From Streptomyces fumigatiscleroticus (lineage in GTDB: Bacteria; Actinomycetota; Actinomycetes; Streptomycetales; Streptomycetaceae), in contig NZ_BMQF01000011.1 of assembly GCF_014647975.1 (NCBI RefSeq), positions 1 through 64,000 on the forward strand: a stretch of 64,000 nt of DNA. The letters run 5' to 3'. The first letter of the stretch is position 1. Every line of letters starts with the position of its first letter. Shown in pieces: positions 15,551-23,694 of the stretch. Position numbers and translations under genes: made by a program. The notes below the pieces were generated by a model, which was not told where the DNA came from, did no database searches, and saw only the letters and a program-made list of their open reading frames with translations.

Positions 15551-16921
15551 GTGGCCACCTGTCCCCCGTATCCGACGCACCCCAGTGGTCCCGCCGACGG
15601 CGCACTGCGGCACGCGCACTGGTGGCAGCGGACCTGGGTGCGCTACGGCGCACTGATCACCCTGCTCGCGCTCTCCGGGCTGGTCATCCTCGCCCTGGTG
15701 CGCGAGCAGACCGGCACGGAAGGGTTCCTGGTGGGGCTCGGGCTGGCGGTCCTGCCCGTGCCCCTGCTGATAGCCGCCTTCCGCTGGCTGGACCGGGTGG
15801 AGCCCGGCCCCTGGCGGAACCTGCTGTTCTCCTTCGCCTGGGGCGCCTGCGCGGCGGCGCTGATAGCGATCGTCGCCAACAGCTTCGCGACCCGGTGGAT
15901 AGCGACGGCGACCGCCGACCCGTCCGGCGCGGACACCCTGGGCGCGACCGTGATAGCGCCCGTCGTGGAGGAGTCCGCGAAGGCCGCCGCCGTCCTGCTG
16001 GTCTTCCTCTTCCGGCGACGGGACTTCAGCGGCATCGTCGACGGCGTGGTGATAGCCGGGGTCACCGCCACCGGCTTCGCGTTCACCGAGAACATCCTCT
16101 ACCTCGGCACCGCCTTCGGCACCGACCAGCTCACCGGCGACAGCGGCATCGCCTCCGTGACGGCCGCGACCTTCTTCGTGCGGATCGTGATGTCGCCGTT
16201 CGCCCATCCGCTCTTCACCGTGCTGACCGGGATCGGCTTCGGCATCGCCGCGCTGTCGGCGGAGCGCCGGCGTCTGCGGCGGGTCCTGCTGCCGCTGTCC
16301 GGGCTGCTGCTCGCGATGGGGATGCACGCCGTCTGGAACGGCTCCTCGACCTTCGGCGAGTACGGCTTCTTCGCCGTGTACGCGGCGTTCATGGTGCCCG
16401 CGTTCGCGTTGCTGACCTGGCTGGTCATCTGGACGCGGCAGCGGGAGCTGGCCACCGTGCGGACCGAGCTGCCCGCCTATGTGGCGGCCGGGTGGCTGGG
16501 GCCGGCCGAGCCGTTCGCGCTGGGGTCGATGCGGGCGCGGCGGATCGCCCGCGACCACGCCCGCCGGCACGCCGGGAAGGCGGCGGCGCGGGCGGTGGCG
16601 CAGTACGAGGCGTACGCGACCTCGCTGGCGTTCCTGCGCCACCGGGGAAACCGCGGCCGGGCGGGGGCCGACTTCGTCGTACGGGAGCGGGAGCTGCTGG
16701 CGGAGCTGTGGCGCCGGCGCGAGGTGGCCCGCCCGGCACTGGACCACGCCGCGCGGGTGACGGCGCCGCCGTGGCCGGCCGCGCCGCCGCCGTGGCCGGT
16801 GCACGGCGGGTACGGCCACCCGGCGGCCGCTTACCCGGCCTCGTATCCGGCGCCCTATCCGGCGTACGACCCGGCGCCCTACCCGGCGCCGTATCCGGCG
16901 TACAACCCGTACCGCTCCTGA
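15551..16921 (+). CDS. PrsW-family intramembrane metalloprotease
   Basis: This 456-residue membrane protein has about eight hydrophobic helices and the conserved PrsW motifs: VVEESAKA (EE near residues 140-141), FAFTENILY, a HPLFT motif and GMHAVWN, which carry the candidate zinc ligands and catalytic glutamate. The family cleaves membrane-anchored substrates such as anti-sigma factors. The cytosolic C-terminus ends in a Pro/Tyr-rich repeat (APYPAYDPAPYPAPYPAY). GTG 15551 has no ribosome-binding site; TAGGGT lies nine bases upstream, so the mRNA may be leaderless. The substrate is unknown. Confidence 0.85.
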   Translation: MATCPPYPTHPSGPADGALRHAHWWQRTWVRYGALITLLALSGLVILALVREQTGTEGFLVGLGLAVLPVPLLIAAFRWLDRVEPGPWRNLLFSFAWGACAAALIAIVANSFATRWIATATADPSGADTLGATVIAPVVEESAKAAAVLLVFLFRRRDFSGIVDGVVIAGVTATGFAFTENILYLGTAFGTDQLTGDSGIASVTAATFFVRIVMSPFAHPLFTVLTGIGFGIAALSAERRRLRRVLLPLSGLLLAMGMHAVWNGSSTFGEYGFFAVYAAFMVPAFALLTWLVIWTRQRELATVRTELPAYVAAGWLGPAEPFALGSMRARRIARDHARRHAGKAAARAVAQYEAYATSLAFLRHRGNRGRAGADFVVRERELLAELWRRREVARPALDHAARVTAPPWPAAPPPWPVHGGYGHPAAAYPASYPAPYPAYDPAPYPAPYPAYNPYRS

Positions 16922-16928
16922 AGGGCGC

Positions 16929-17873
16929 TCACGCCGAGGCGGCCGTCAGCCTGGCGAGCTCCTCCTCGGTGAGGGTCAGCTCGGCGACCTTCAGCAGCGC
17001 CGGCAGCTGCTCCACCGTCCGCGCGGAGGCGATCGGCGCGGCCACCGTCGGCCGGGCCGCGAGCCAGGCCAGGGCCACCGTGGCGACCGGCGCGTCATGG
17101 GCCGCGGCGACCTCGTCCAGGGCGGCCAGCACCCGCCGTCCGCGCTCGGTGTCCAGATACCGGGCGGCACCGCCGGCCCGCGGGCTCTCCACCGTCGTGC
17201 CGGGGCGGTACTTGCCGGTGAGGAAGCCGGAGGCCAGGGCGTAGTACGGAACGGCGGCCAGGCCCTCGCGCTCCGCCAGGTCGCTCAGTCCACCCTCGTA
17301 GGTGTCGCGCGAGACCAGGTTGTAGTGGGGCTGGAGTGCCACGTAGCGGGCCAGGCCCTCGCGGTCGGAGAAGTCCAGCGACGCCTTCAGGCGCTCGGCG
17401 GAGATGTTGGAGGCGGCGATGTGCCGTACCTTGCCCGCCGTCACCAGCTCGTCCAGCGCGCCGATGATCTCCTCCACCGGCACCTCGGGCTTGTCGAAGT
17501 GGGTGTAGTAGAGGTCGATGTGGTCGGTGCCCAGACGGCGCAGCGAGGCGTCGGCCGCCGCCTTGATGTTGGCGGCGGACAGACCCTGGTAGTCGGGGTG
17601 CTGGCTGACCTTGGTGGCGATCACGACGTCGGAGCGGTTGCCGCGCGCCTTGAGCCACTTGCCGATGATGGTCTCGGACTCGCCGCCCGCGTTGCCCTCG
17701 ACCCATGCCGAGTAGGAGTCGGCGGTGTCGACGAAGTTGCCGCCGGCGGCCGTGTAGGCGTCGAGCACGGCGAAGGACTGTGTCTCGTCGGCGGTCCAGC
17801 CGAAGACGTTGCCGCCGAGGGCGAGCGGGAAGACCTCGAGGTCACTGGAGCCGAGCTTACGGAGAGAAGTCAT
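16929..17873 (-). CDS. Aldo/keto reductase
   Basis: The 314-residue protein is a TIM-barrel NADPH-dependent oxidoreductase. The catalytic tetrad is visible as Asp49 and Tyr54 (FVDTADSYS), Lys88 (IATKVSQ) and His125 (YYTHFD). The cofactor region near the C-terminus (APIASARTVEQLPALL) has the usual IGARTxxQL-like shape. ATG 17873 is preferred over an upstream TTG. It converges on the PrsW gene with a gap of only seven bases. The natural substrate is unknown. Confidence 0.9.
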   Translation of the reverse strand: MTSLRKLGSSDLEVFPLALGGNVFGWTADETQSFAVLDAYTAAGGNFVDTADSYSAWVEGNAGGESETIIGKWLKARGNRSDVVIATKVSQHPDYQGLSAANIKAAADASLRRLGTDHIDLYYTHFDKPEVPVEEIIGALDELVTAGKVRHIAASNISAERLKASLDFSDREGLARYVALQPHYNLVSRDTYEGGLSDLAEREGLAAVPYYALASGFLTGKYRPGTTVESPRAGGAARYLDTERGRRVLAALDEVAAAHDAPVATVALAWLAARPTVAAPIASARTVEQLPALLKVAELTLTEEELARLTAASA

Positions 17874-17967
17874 GTTCCGCGTCAACGACGGAACCGGATC
17901 CGCGCATTCCGACCACTCCGCCGACGGGGCGAAGACGCCGTGAACCGGCTCCCGTCACCGGCTTCCG

Positions 17968-19008
17968 TCAGGGGTTCAGACCCTTGCTCCGCAGCCACGC
18001 CATCGGGTCGACGCCGCTGTCGGCGCCGTCGGGGTGGACCTCCAGGTGCAGGTGCGGGCCGGTGACGTTGCCGGTGGCGCCCACACGGCCGATCACGTCG
18101 CCCGTGGTGACCTTCTGGCCGACGCTGACACTGATCGAGGACTGGTGGCAGAACCACAGCTCGGTGCCGTCGTCCAGGGTCAGGATCGTGCGGTAGCCGT
18201 AGGAGCCGGCCCAGCCCGCCTCGGTGATCGTGCCGCTGTGCACGGCCTTGATCAGCGTGCCGGTGGGGGCGGCGAAGTCGAGGCCGGTGTGGTAGCCGGA
18301 GGACCACATCGAGCCGGCCTGGCCGAAGGTGGAGGTGATGGTGTACGAGGAGGTCGGCAGCGTGTACTGCTTGGCCAGCTCGGCGAGCCGCTCGGCCTCG
18401 GCCTTCTTCGCCGCCTCCTCCTCCGCCTTCTTCTTGGCGGCGGCGGCCTTGGCCTCGGCCTCCTTCTCGGCCTTGGCGGCGGCGTCGGCGGCCTGCTTCT
18501 CGGCGGCGGCCGCGGCGGCCTCGGCGGCCTTGGTGTCGACCTGGTCCTGCTGCTTCTCCGCCTGCGCCATGATCCGGGCGCGCAGCGCCTCACCGGCGTC
18601 GGTGGTGCCCTCCGCGGTGTCGGCGGAGGTGGTGCCGAGGCTGCTGAGCGGGGCGGCGGAGGTCTCGGAGGCCTCGGAGGTGTCGTCGTCGGAGATGAGG
18701 GAACCCACCGAGGGCAGGTCCGGCATGGAGATCGACACCGGCGGCTTGCCGGTCTGCGCGCTGGCCATGCCGCCCGCGCCCACGGCGGCTATGACGCCGA
18801 CGCCCAGGACGGTGGAGCTGCGGGCGAGCCCTCCGCCGCGCTGCTTGGCGACGCGGTGCCGGCCGCGCACGGGGCGGACGGAGTCGGCGGTGGGGTTCCA
18901 CTCCTCCCACGGGCCCTCGTCGGGACGGTGGCTGTCGGGGCCGAAGACCTCGGCGGTGTGCCGGGTGGGGACGAACGGGGCTTGCGGGGCAGGCCGGTTG
19001 GACGCCAC
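17968..19008 (-). CDS. M23 (LytM-type) peptidoglycan endopeptidase
   Basis: The 346-residue protein has a basic N-terminal cytosolic segment, a hydrophobic anchor/signal segment (about 62-84, SSTVLGVGVIAAVGAGGMASA), a long Ala/Glu/Lys-rich coiled coil (about 145-215) and a C-terminal LytM domain with zinc ligands in HTGLDF and HLHLE. It should cleave peptide cross-bridges outside the membrane. GTG 19008 is preceded by AGGAG nine bases upstream. A ydaO-type c-di-AMP riboswitch lies directly upstream, tying expression to c-di-AMP, as known for other Streptomyces wall hydrolases. Confidence 0.9.
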   Translation of the reverse strand: MASNRPAPQAPFVPTRHTAEVFGPDSHRPDEGPWEEWNPTADSVRPVRGRHRVAKQRGGGLARSSTVLGVGVIAAVGAGGMASAQTGKPPVSISMPDLPSVGSLISDDDTSEASETSAAPLSSLGTTSADTAEGTTDAGEALRARIMAQAEKQQDQVDTKAAEAAAAAAEKQAADAAAKAEKEAEAKAAAAKKKAEEEAAKKAEAERLAELAKQYTLPTSSYTITSTFGQAGSMWSSGYHTGLDFAAPTGTLIKAVHSGTITEAGWAGSYGYRTILTLDDGTELWFCHQSSISVSVGQKVTTGDVIGRVGATGNVTGPHLHLEVHPDGADSGVDPMAWLRSKGLNP

Positions 19009-19029
19009 GTGGGCGCGCTCCTTTCCTTC

Positions 19030-19170
19030 CTTCCGCCTACCGGGTTAGCTGACGGGTTCGGAGCAGGAAGGTCTCCTACGCGCGTATACCAGCCGTGTCT
19101 CCACGGTGGCATACGCCCGATTCACCCCAAGATGATGGTTCCCCGGTTCCCTTACGGGATTCGGCGCGTG
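19030..19170 (-). promoter_or_regulatory. c-di-AMP riboswitch (ydaO-yuaA type)
   Basis: Read on the minus strand the leader carries the hallmark blocks of the ydaO motif in order: CCGAATCCCGTAAGGG, CGGGGAACCA, TTGGGGTGAATCGGGCG, TAGGAGACCTTCC, then CCGAACCCGTCAGCTAACCC and GGTAGGCGG. The outer helix P1 is formed by CGCC (19166-19163) and GGCG (19037-19034). The ribosome-binding site of the M23 peptidase gene follows within about 20 bases. In Streptomyces this class turns wall-hydrolase genes off at high c-di-AMP. Assigned by motif memory, not by a covariance search. Confidence 0.85.
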
Positions 19171-19486
19171 CGCACGGAGCCGCCTTCTGTGACGGCTGGG
19201 ACGACCGCGCTGCGTTATCGAACGTTAATAGACGCGAGGCGTGTATTCCAAGCCGTTCGGCTTGATCGTTCAGGATTCCGGCATGGACTTAGCGGCCATG
19301 ACCGGTGAAAAACGGGCGAGTTACCCAACGTTCAGGTAACAACTAGATCTCTGACGGTTCGTCATTCGTCATGCGGAGGGAGGCCGCCCGGTCACCCGTC
19401 GTGACGCCGGGTCGTAACACCGGATCGTGACACCGGTCGGGGCCGTCGCACGGGGCCGTCGTACGGAGCCGTCGTACGGAACAGCA
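19171..19486. other. Intergenic region upstream of the riboswitch
   Basis: This stretch is unusually AT-rich for the genome at 19210-19350 and must contain the promoter of the riboswitch/M23 transcript. No gene is seen. A 13-bp repeat array occupies its far end. Confidence 0.5.
19399..19479. repeat. Two adjacent triplicates of 13-bp repeats
   Basis: TCGTGACGCCGGG, TCGTAACACCGGA and TCGTGACACCGGT (19399-19437) are followed after three bases by GGCCGTCGCACGG, GGCCGTCGTACGG and AGCCGTCGTACGG (19441-19479). Both arrays have the same 13-bp period. Function unknown. Confidence 0.85.
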
Positions 19487-19524
19487 CCAGGGGCCGGAAT
19501 CCCTGTCGGGATTCCGGCCCCTGG
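19487..19524 (-). terminator. Terminator of tRNA-fMet
   Basis: A perfect 17-bp stem, CCAGGGGCCGGAATCCC (19487-19503) with GGGATTCCGGCCCCTGG (19508-19524), closes a four-base loop eight bases beyond the tRNA 3' end. There is no U-tract. Confidence 0.8.
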
Positions 19525-19531
19525 CCTTCAG

Positions 19532-19605
19532 TAGCGGGGACAGGATTTGAACCTGCGACCTCTGGGTTATGAGCCCAGCGAGCTACCGAGCTGCTCCACC
19601 CCGCG
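19532..19605 (-). tRNA. Initiator tRNA-fMet (CAT)
   Basis: A complete cloverleaf reads on the minus strand with anticodon CAT in GGGCTCATAACCC. The three G-C pairs of the anticodon stem and the unpaired C1/U72 at the end of the acceptor stem mark it as the initiator rather than the elongator. CCA is not encoded. Confidence 0.96.
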
Positions 19606-19618
19606 TCGTTGTGTCTCT

Positions 19619-19647
19619 AGTGTACGCCATGCCCGGCACTGGTCGCA
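19619..19647 (-). promoter_or_regulatory. tRNA-fMet promoter
   Basis: On the minus strand, -35 TGCGAC (19642-19647) and -10 TACACT (19619-19624) are separated by 17 bases. The -10 ends 13 bases before the tRNA 5' end. Confidence 0.6.
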
Positions 19648-19682
19648 CACGCCTTTCCGCACCCGCCTCCGCCTGCGATTTC

Positions 19683-20903
19683 TCAGTCGCCGGTGTTGCC
19701 CGCGTGGGTCAGGGTCTCCCAGGCGACGAACAGGTCGTCGGTGCCCGCGGGCCGGCTCTTCACGGCGAGCCGGTGCGCGGCGGGGACGGAGAGGCCGCGC
19801 CGGCCCTCCAGGTGGTTCAGCGCGACCTCCAGGTCCGGGCCCATGCTCCGCTCCACCTTGCCGCGGCACAGCCAGGCGGGCGCGGGCTCGCCCAGCTGGT
19901 GGCGGGAGTGCAGGGTGAGCGCGGCCCGCAGACGGTCCTCGGCCTCGCCGTACAGGTCGACGCCCTGGTGCCAGGCGGTCTCGGCGATATGGGCGGTGGC
20001 GGCCAGCGCGTAACCGACGTGCCGGAAGTTGCGGCAGGTCTCCTGGGCGACGCCGTCCTTGTACGTGGTCTGCCGGAACCAGTACGCCGTTCTGCGCTCC
20101 GGCGTGGTCATGGTGCTGCCGGGCGGAAGGAGCGGCACCCTGCCGTCCTTCTCCAGGTAGAAGTAGGCGGGCACCCGGTCGCGGAAGCGCCGCAGGGCGT
20201 GGTCGAAGGCGTCGTGGTCGTCGAGGAAGACGGAGATGCCGATGGCCGCGTCCGTCATGACCAGGTCCCAGTTGCCGTTGTAGTCGGGGACCTGCCGGGT
20301 GAGCCGGGGGAGGTAGGCGGTGCGCAGCATGTGCTCGAAGCGGCGGACGCGGGCGGCCGGCCAGCCGGCGTCCGGAGTGTGCCGGACGATCTCCGCGGCC
20401 CGCGCCCAGGTGGACCCGGCCCACCCGGTCTGGAGCCCGGCGTTGTCCTGGCCGTGCCGCTTCAGCCGGGCCGACCAGGCGTCCATGATCTCCCGGGCCT
20501 TGACGGCGTGCCGCTCCTTGCCGGTCACGGTGAACAGCAGGGCCTGCGTGTAGGCGGCGATGGCGTCCTGGCGCTCCTCGACGCAGCCGTGGCCCGCCCT
20601 GTCGCCGGACGGGCAGTCGACGGTGACGTACGGCTCGGGCCGGTAGCGGTAGGAGCCGTACTTGCTGTCCCGCATGTCCAGATAGGCCTTGAGCCAGGGC
20701 TGTCTGCCGGCGGTGACGTTCTTGCGCACGGCGTCCAGCTGGGACCTGCCGACGAGGACGCCGGGATGGGTGAAGTCGGCGTCGGGCGGCAGCGCGCGCG
20801 CCCGCACCCGGTTGCCCGGCTCCCCCACTCCGCAGGAGGCGACGAGCCCCATCACCAGGGACGCGGCCAGCCATGCCGCCGCCCGTCCGCCCGCTGACCT
20901 CAT
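19683..20903 (-). CDS. Secreted alginate-lyase-family lipoprotein
   Basis: The 406-residue product begins with a lipoprotein signal (AAWLAASLVMGLVASC, lipobox at Cys near residue 24). The mature part resembles the alginate lyase superfamily alpha/alpha toroid: HPGVLVGRSQLDAVRKNV, then NGNWDLVMTDAAIGISVF and a conserved TCRNFRHVGYAL block with candidate catalytic Asn/His residues. It probably degrades an acidic polysaccharide outside the cell, substrate uncertain. ATG 20903 has GGAGG five bases upstream. It stands alone between the tRNA-fMet promoter and a RibD-like gene. Confidence 0.8.
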   Translation of the reverse strand: MRSAGGRAAAWLAASLVMGLVASCGVGEPGNRVRARALPPDADFTHPGVLVGRSQLDAVRKNVTAGRQPWLKAYLDMRDSKYGSYRYRPEPYVTVDCPSGDRAGHGCVEERQDAIAAYTQALLFTVTGKERHAVKAREIMDAWSARLKRHGQDNAGLQTGWAGSTWARAAEIVRHTPDAGWPAARVRRFEHMLRTAYLPRLTRQVPDYNGNWDLVMTDAAIGISVFLDDHDAFDHALRRFRDRVPAYFYLEKDGRVPLLPPGSTMTTPERRTAYWFRQTTYKDGVAQETCRNFRHVGYALAATAHIAETAWHQGVDLYGEAEDRLRAALTLHSRHQLGEPAPAWLCRGKVERSMGPDLEVALNHLEGRRGLSVPAAHRLAVKSRPAGTDDLFVAWETLTHAGNTGD

Positions 20904-20991
20904 CGCCACCTCCGCGTCGTTCCCCGGCCGGGATCACTGGCAGCGTGACCCGCCGGGCGGCGGACCGCAGGATCTGTTGGGCCGATCGGCC

Positions 20992-21025
20992 GGGGTGCCG
21001 GGGTGCCGGGGTGCCGGGGTGCCGG
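20992..21025. repeat. 9-bp tandem repeat (GGGGTGCCG), four copies
   Basis: Four near-perfect copies of GGGGTGCCG run together immediately downstream of the RibD-like gene stop. Probably simple-sequence expansion. Confidence 0.8.
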
Positions 21026-21031
21026 CGCGGC

Positions 21032-22162
21032 TCAGCTCAGCAGGTGCCGGTTCGGGGCCTTGGCCCGCTCCTCGTACTCCGCCAGGACCAGGACCTCGGC
21101 GCCGGCGGCCGCCAGCACGCCCGAGCCGTCGGCGCCCGGCACGAACGTGTCCGGCTCCCGCCAGGCCGTGACCACCCGGCGCACCCCGGCGTCGAGGATC
21201 AGCCGGGCGCACGGCGCGGGCCGGGACGCGCGGCGGGCACAGGGCTCCAGGCTGCTGTAGACCGTGGCGGTGACCAGCCGGGGGTCGGCCGGATCGGCCT
21301 TCGCCAGCGCCGCCTCCTCGGCGTGCACGACCGGATCGCCGCCCTCCCGCGAGTACCCGCGCGCCAGCTCCGTGCCGTCGGCCGCCACCACCACGGCCCC
21401 GACGCTGAACGCCGTCCGGGACGGCGGGCACCTCTCGGCCAGCTCGCAGGCGAGGGCGAGCCAGTGCCGGTCCGCGGCCGAGGGGACGGCGCCGGTGCCG
21501 GGTGCCGTCGGCTCGTAGCGCAGGAGGACGACGTCCTCGATCCGCCGGGTCTCCACCAGACGCAGCCGTCCGCGCTGGTAGGCGCCCGGACCGAACAGCC
21601 GGGGCGCGTCCGGGTCGCCCACGAGCAGCGGCGCCAGCACGAGCTGGAGCTCGTCGGCGAGTCCCTGTTGGAGCAGCTGGGTGTGGACCAGGCCGCCGCC
21701 CTCGACCATGAGCCGGGCCACGCCGCGCTCGTCGTGCAGGTGCTCCAGCAGCCGCCGCCAGTCGAGTGCGGGCCCCAGCGGCACGACGTCGGCGGCCAGC
21801 CCCAGGGCCTGGGCCCGCTCGGCGCCCCGGTCGGTGGTGTAGAGGACCTTCTCGCCGCCCGTGTGCCAGAAGCGCGCCGCCGGGTCCAGCTCGCCGGAGC
21901 CGCTGACGGTGACCTTGAGCGGATACGCGGGCCGGCCGGCGGCGACGCGGGCGGCGCGCCGGTCGGCCGAGTTGACCAGCAGGCGGGGGTTGTCGGCACG
22001 GATCGTGCCGGCGCCGACCAGGATCGCGTCGGCGGACGCCCGCACCTCGTCGACCCGGTCGAAGTCGGCCGGGCCGGAGAGCAGCAGCCGCTCGGGGCCG
22101 GTGTCGTCGAGGCGGCCGTCGAGGGAGACGGCGGCGGACAGCAGGACGTACGGGTGGGGCAT
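21032..22162 (-). CDS. RibD-like reductase-deaminase fusion with reversed domain order
   Basis: The 376-residue protein has an N-terminal RibD_C/dihydrofolate-reductase-like domain (about 1-235; SAAVSLDGRL, LVGAGTIRADNPRLL, LMVEGGGLV) and a C-terminal deaminase domain (about 245-376; zinc motif HAEEAAL and SLEPCARRASRPAPC). Canonical RibD has the deaminase first. It therefore probably acts on a riboflavin-pathway-type or related pyrimidine, but could have a different role. ATG 22162 has GGGAGG ten bases upstream. No other riboflavin gene and no FMN riboswitch is nearby. Confidence 0.8.
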   Translation of the reverse strand: MPHPYVLLSAAVSLDGRLDDTGPERLLLSGPADFDRVDEVRASADAILVGAGTIRADNPRLLVNSADRRAARVAAGRPAYPLKVTVSGSGELDPAARFWHTGGEKVLYTTDRGAERAQALGLAADVVPLGPALDWRRLLEHLHDERGVARLMVEGGGLVHTQLLQQGLADELQLVLAPLLVGDPDAPRLFGPGAYQRGRLRLVETRRIEDVVLLRYEPTAPGTGAVPSAADRHWLALACELAERCPPSRTAFSVGAVVVAADGTELARGYSREGGDPVVHAEEAALAKADPADPRLVTATVYSSLEPCARRASRPAPCARLILDAGVRRVVTAWREPDTFVPGADGSGVLAAAGAEVLVLAEYEERAKAPNRHLLS

Positions 22163-22236
22163 GGGCGCGCTGCCTCCCGGCGGCTTACGGGGATACGCCG
22201 GCCCGGTGCGGGCCGAGGTACGGATGTAAGGCGAAC

Positions 22237-22469
22237 CTACCCGTCCGCGGCCGGCGGGAAGAGCTCGTCGGCGGCCTCGCGGAGGACGCCGTAGCAGCTG
22301 CACGCGTCGGTCTCCAGCGGGCACGGTCGAGGACGGTGATGGTGCCCCGGCCGTACTGGATGCGGCCGTCCTCGGCCAGGGCGCCGGCCACCTCGCTGAC
22401 CGAGGTCCTGCGCACCGCGAGCATCTGGGCCAGGACCTCCTGGGTGAGGTCGACGTGGTCGCTGTGCAA
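22237..22469 (-). pseudogene. Remnant of a Crp/Fnr-type regulator (helix-turn-helix end only)
   Basis: On the minus strand, from 22469, the peptide HSDHVDLTQEVLAQMLAVRR continues as TSVSEVAGALAEDGRIQYGR and GTITVLDRAR, the C-terminal DNA-binding part of a Crp/Fnr protein. Near 22320 the frame slips by one base, after which LETDACSCYGVLREAADELF continues the same family pattern to a stop at 22237. The cyclic-nucleotide-binding half is absent. It abuts a second, oppositely oriented remnant. Confidence 0.75.
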
Positions 22470-22806
22470 TCGCGGCCGGCGTCGTGGCCCTGGACGCGGA
22501 CATGGAGGTCCGGGGCTGGAACCGGGCCTCGGTCGATCTGTGGGGGCTGCGCGACGACGAGGTCCTCGGCGAGAACTTCTTCCGCCTCGACCTCGGGCTT
22601 GCCGTGGACCGGCTCGAGCCGGTGATCCAGAAGTTCCTGGAGACCAGCAGCCGCTCGGGTTGCGTGAGCGTCCCCGCCGTCAACCGGCTCGGCAGGAGCA
22701 TCGTCCGCACCGTGGTCTGCACCCCTTCGACAGCCATCATGGCGTCGTGCTGCTGATGGGAGAACAGCCCCCGAACCCGCGGTACGCCCTGAGTTCCGGG
22801 GCGTAG
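22470..22806 (+). pseudogene. Remnant of a PAS-domain signalling protein
   Basis: The frame reads AGVVALDADMEVRGWNRASV followed by DLWGLRDDEVLGENFFRLDL, a PAS core like those at the end of CheR/CheB-PAS fusions. A one-base deletion in the C-run near 22722 shifts the frame, after which FDSHHGVVLLMGEQPP restores the expected ending. The N-terminal part of the gene is missing. A sequencing error in the C-run could explain the shift but not the truncation. Confidence 0.7.
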
Positions 22807-22815
22807 GCTGCTGGC

Positions 22816-23667
22816 ATGAGCCGGGGGGAGGACCCCGCGAAGGTCACGGCCGTCGCCTGGCACCGGGCCGCCGGTGCCCGGGAACGGGCGCGCCGGGCGC
22901 TCGAGGCCGCCCACGAGCAGGAAGCCCTCGCCGTCGGCGCCGAACGCGACATCCACCTGCGGATCGCCACGACCCACCGCAAGATCGCCGCCGCCCATCT
23001 CTCCACCGCCCGGTTGCAGGAGGCCTACGCCCGCCGTATGGCCGCCTGGTCCCGGCGGCGGGAACCGCGCCCCCTGTTCATGACCGGTGTCGCCGAGGCG
23101 TGCGGCGCGACCAGCGCGGCCCTCACACTGGTGGGACAGGACCGCGCCCAGCTGGCCGTCGCCGCCTCCGACGACGCCTCACGCGCCGCCCAGGAACTGG
23201 AGTTCATCCTGGAGGAGGGCCCCGTCCGGGACGCCACCCGGTGCCACGGCCTGGTCTCGGCGGCCGGCCCGGCCGCGATCGAGCAGCGCTGGCCGGGGTA
23301 CGGCCCGGAGCTGACCGGCCTCGGCCTCAGCGGCGTGGTCGCGGTACCGCTGGAGGCGACGGGCCTGTGCATCGGCGCCCTGACGCTGTACGACCCGCGG
23401 CCGGACACCCGGGGCTTCGAGACCTGCACCGAGGTCGCCGAGGGTCTCACCCAGACCGTGCTGCTCGGTCCCGACCCGGACCCCGAGCTCTACGGCGGCA
23501 CCAACCACCGGGACCTCGTGCACCGGGCGGCCGGCGCCCACGCCGTACGCACCGGCCGTTCCGTCGCCGACGCCCTGGCCCTGATCAAGGCCCGTGCCTT
23601 CGCCAGGGGGGTGGCGACGGAGACCGTCGCCCGGCAGATCCTGGCCCGATCCGGCGACCTGCCCTGA
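22816..23667 (+). CDS. GAF-ANTAR RNA-binding regulator
   Basis: The 283-residue protein has a helical N-terminus rich in Arg/Ala/Glu (1-80), a GAF domain (about 85-215; EGPVRDATRCHGLV, VAVPLEATGLCIGALTLYD) and a C-terminal ANTAR three-helix domain (about 228-275; RAAGAHAVRTGRSVADALAL ending ARGVATETVARQIL). ANTAR proteins bind paired hairpins in mRNA leaders and act as antiterminators in response to their sensor domain. ATG 22816 lacks a ribosome-binding site; TAGGCT (22804-22809) lies six bases upstream, suggesting a leaderless mRNA. A decayed paralogue follows directly. Confidence 0.82.
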   Translation: MSRGEDPAKVTAVAWHRAAGARERARRALEAAHEQEALAVGAERDIHLRIATTHRKIAAAHLSTARLQEAYARRMAAWSRRREPRPLFMTGVAEACGATSAALTLVGQDRAQLAVAASDDASRAAQELEFILEEGPVRDATRCHGLVSAAGPAAIEQRWPGYGPELTGLGLSGVVAVPLEATGLCIGALTLYDPRPDTRGFETCTEVAEGLTQTVLLGPDPDPELYGGTNHRDLVHRAAGAHAVRTGRSVADALALIKARAFARGVATETVARQILARSGDLP

Positions 23668-23694
23668 CCGTTCCGAGGAACGAAAGGGCCGACC

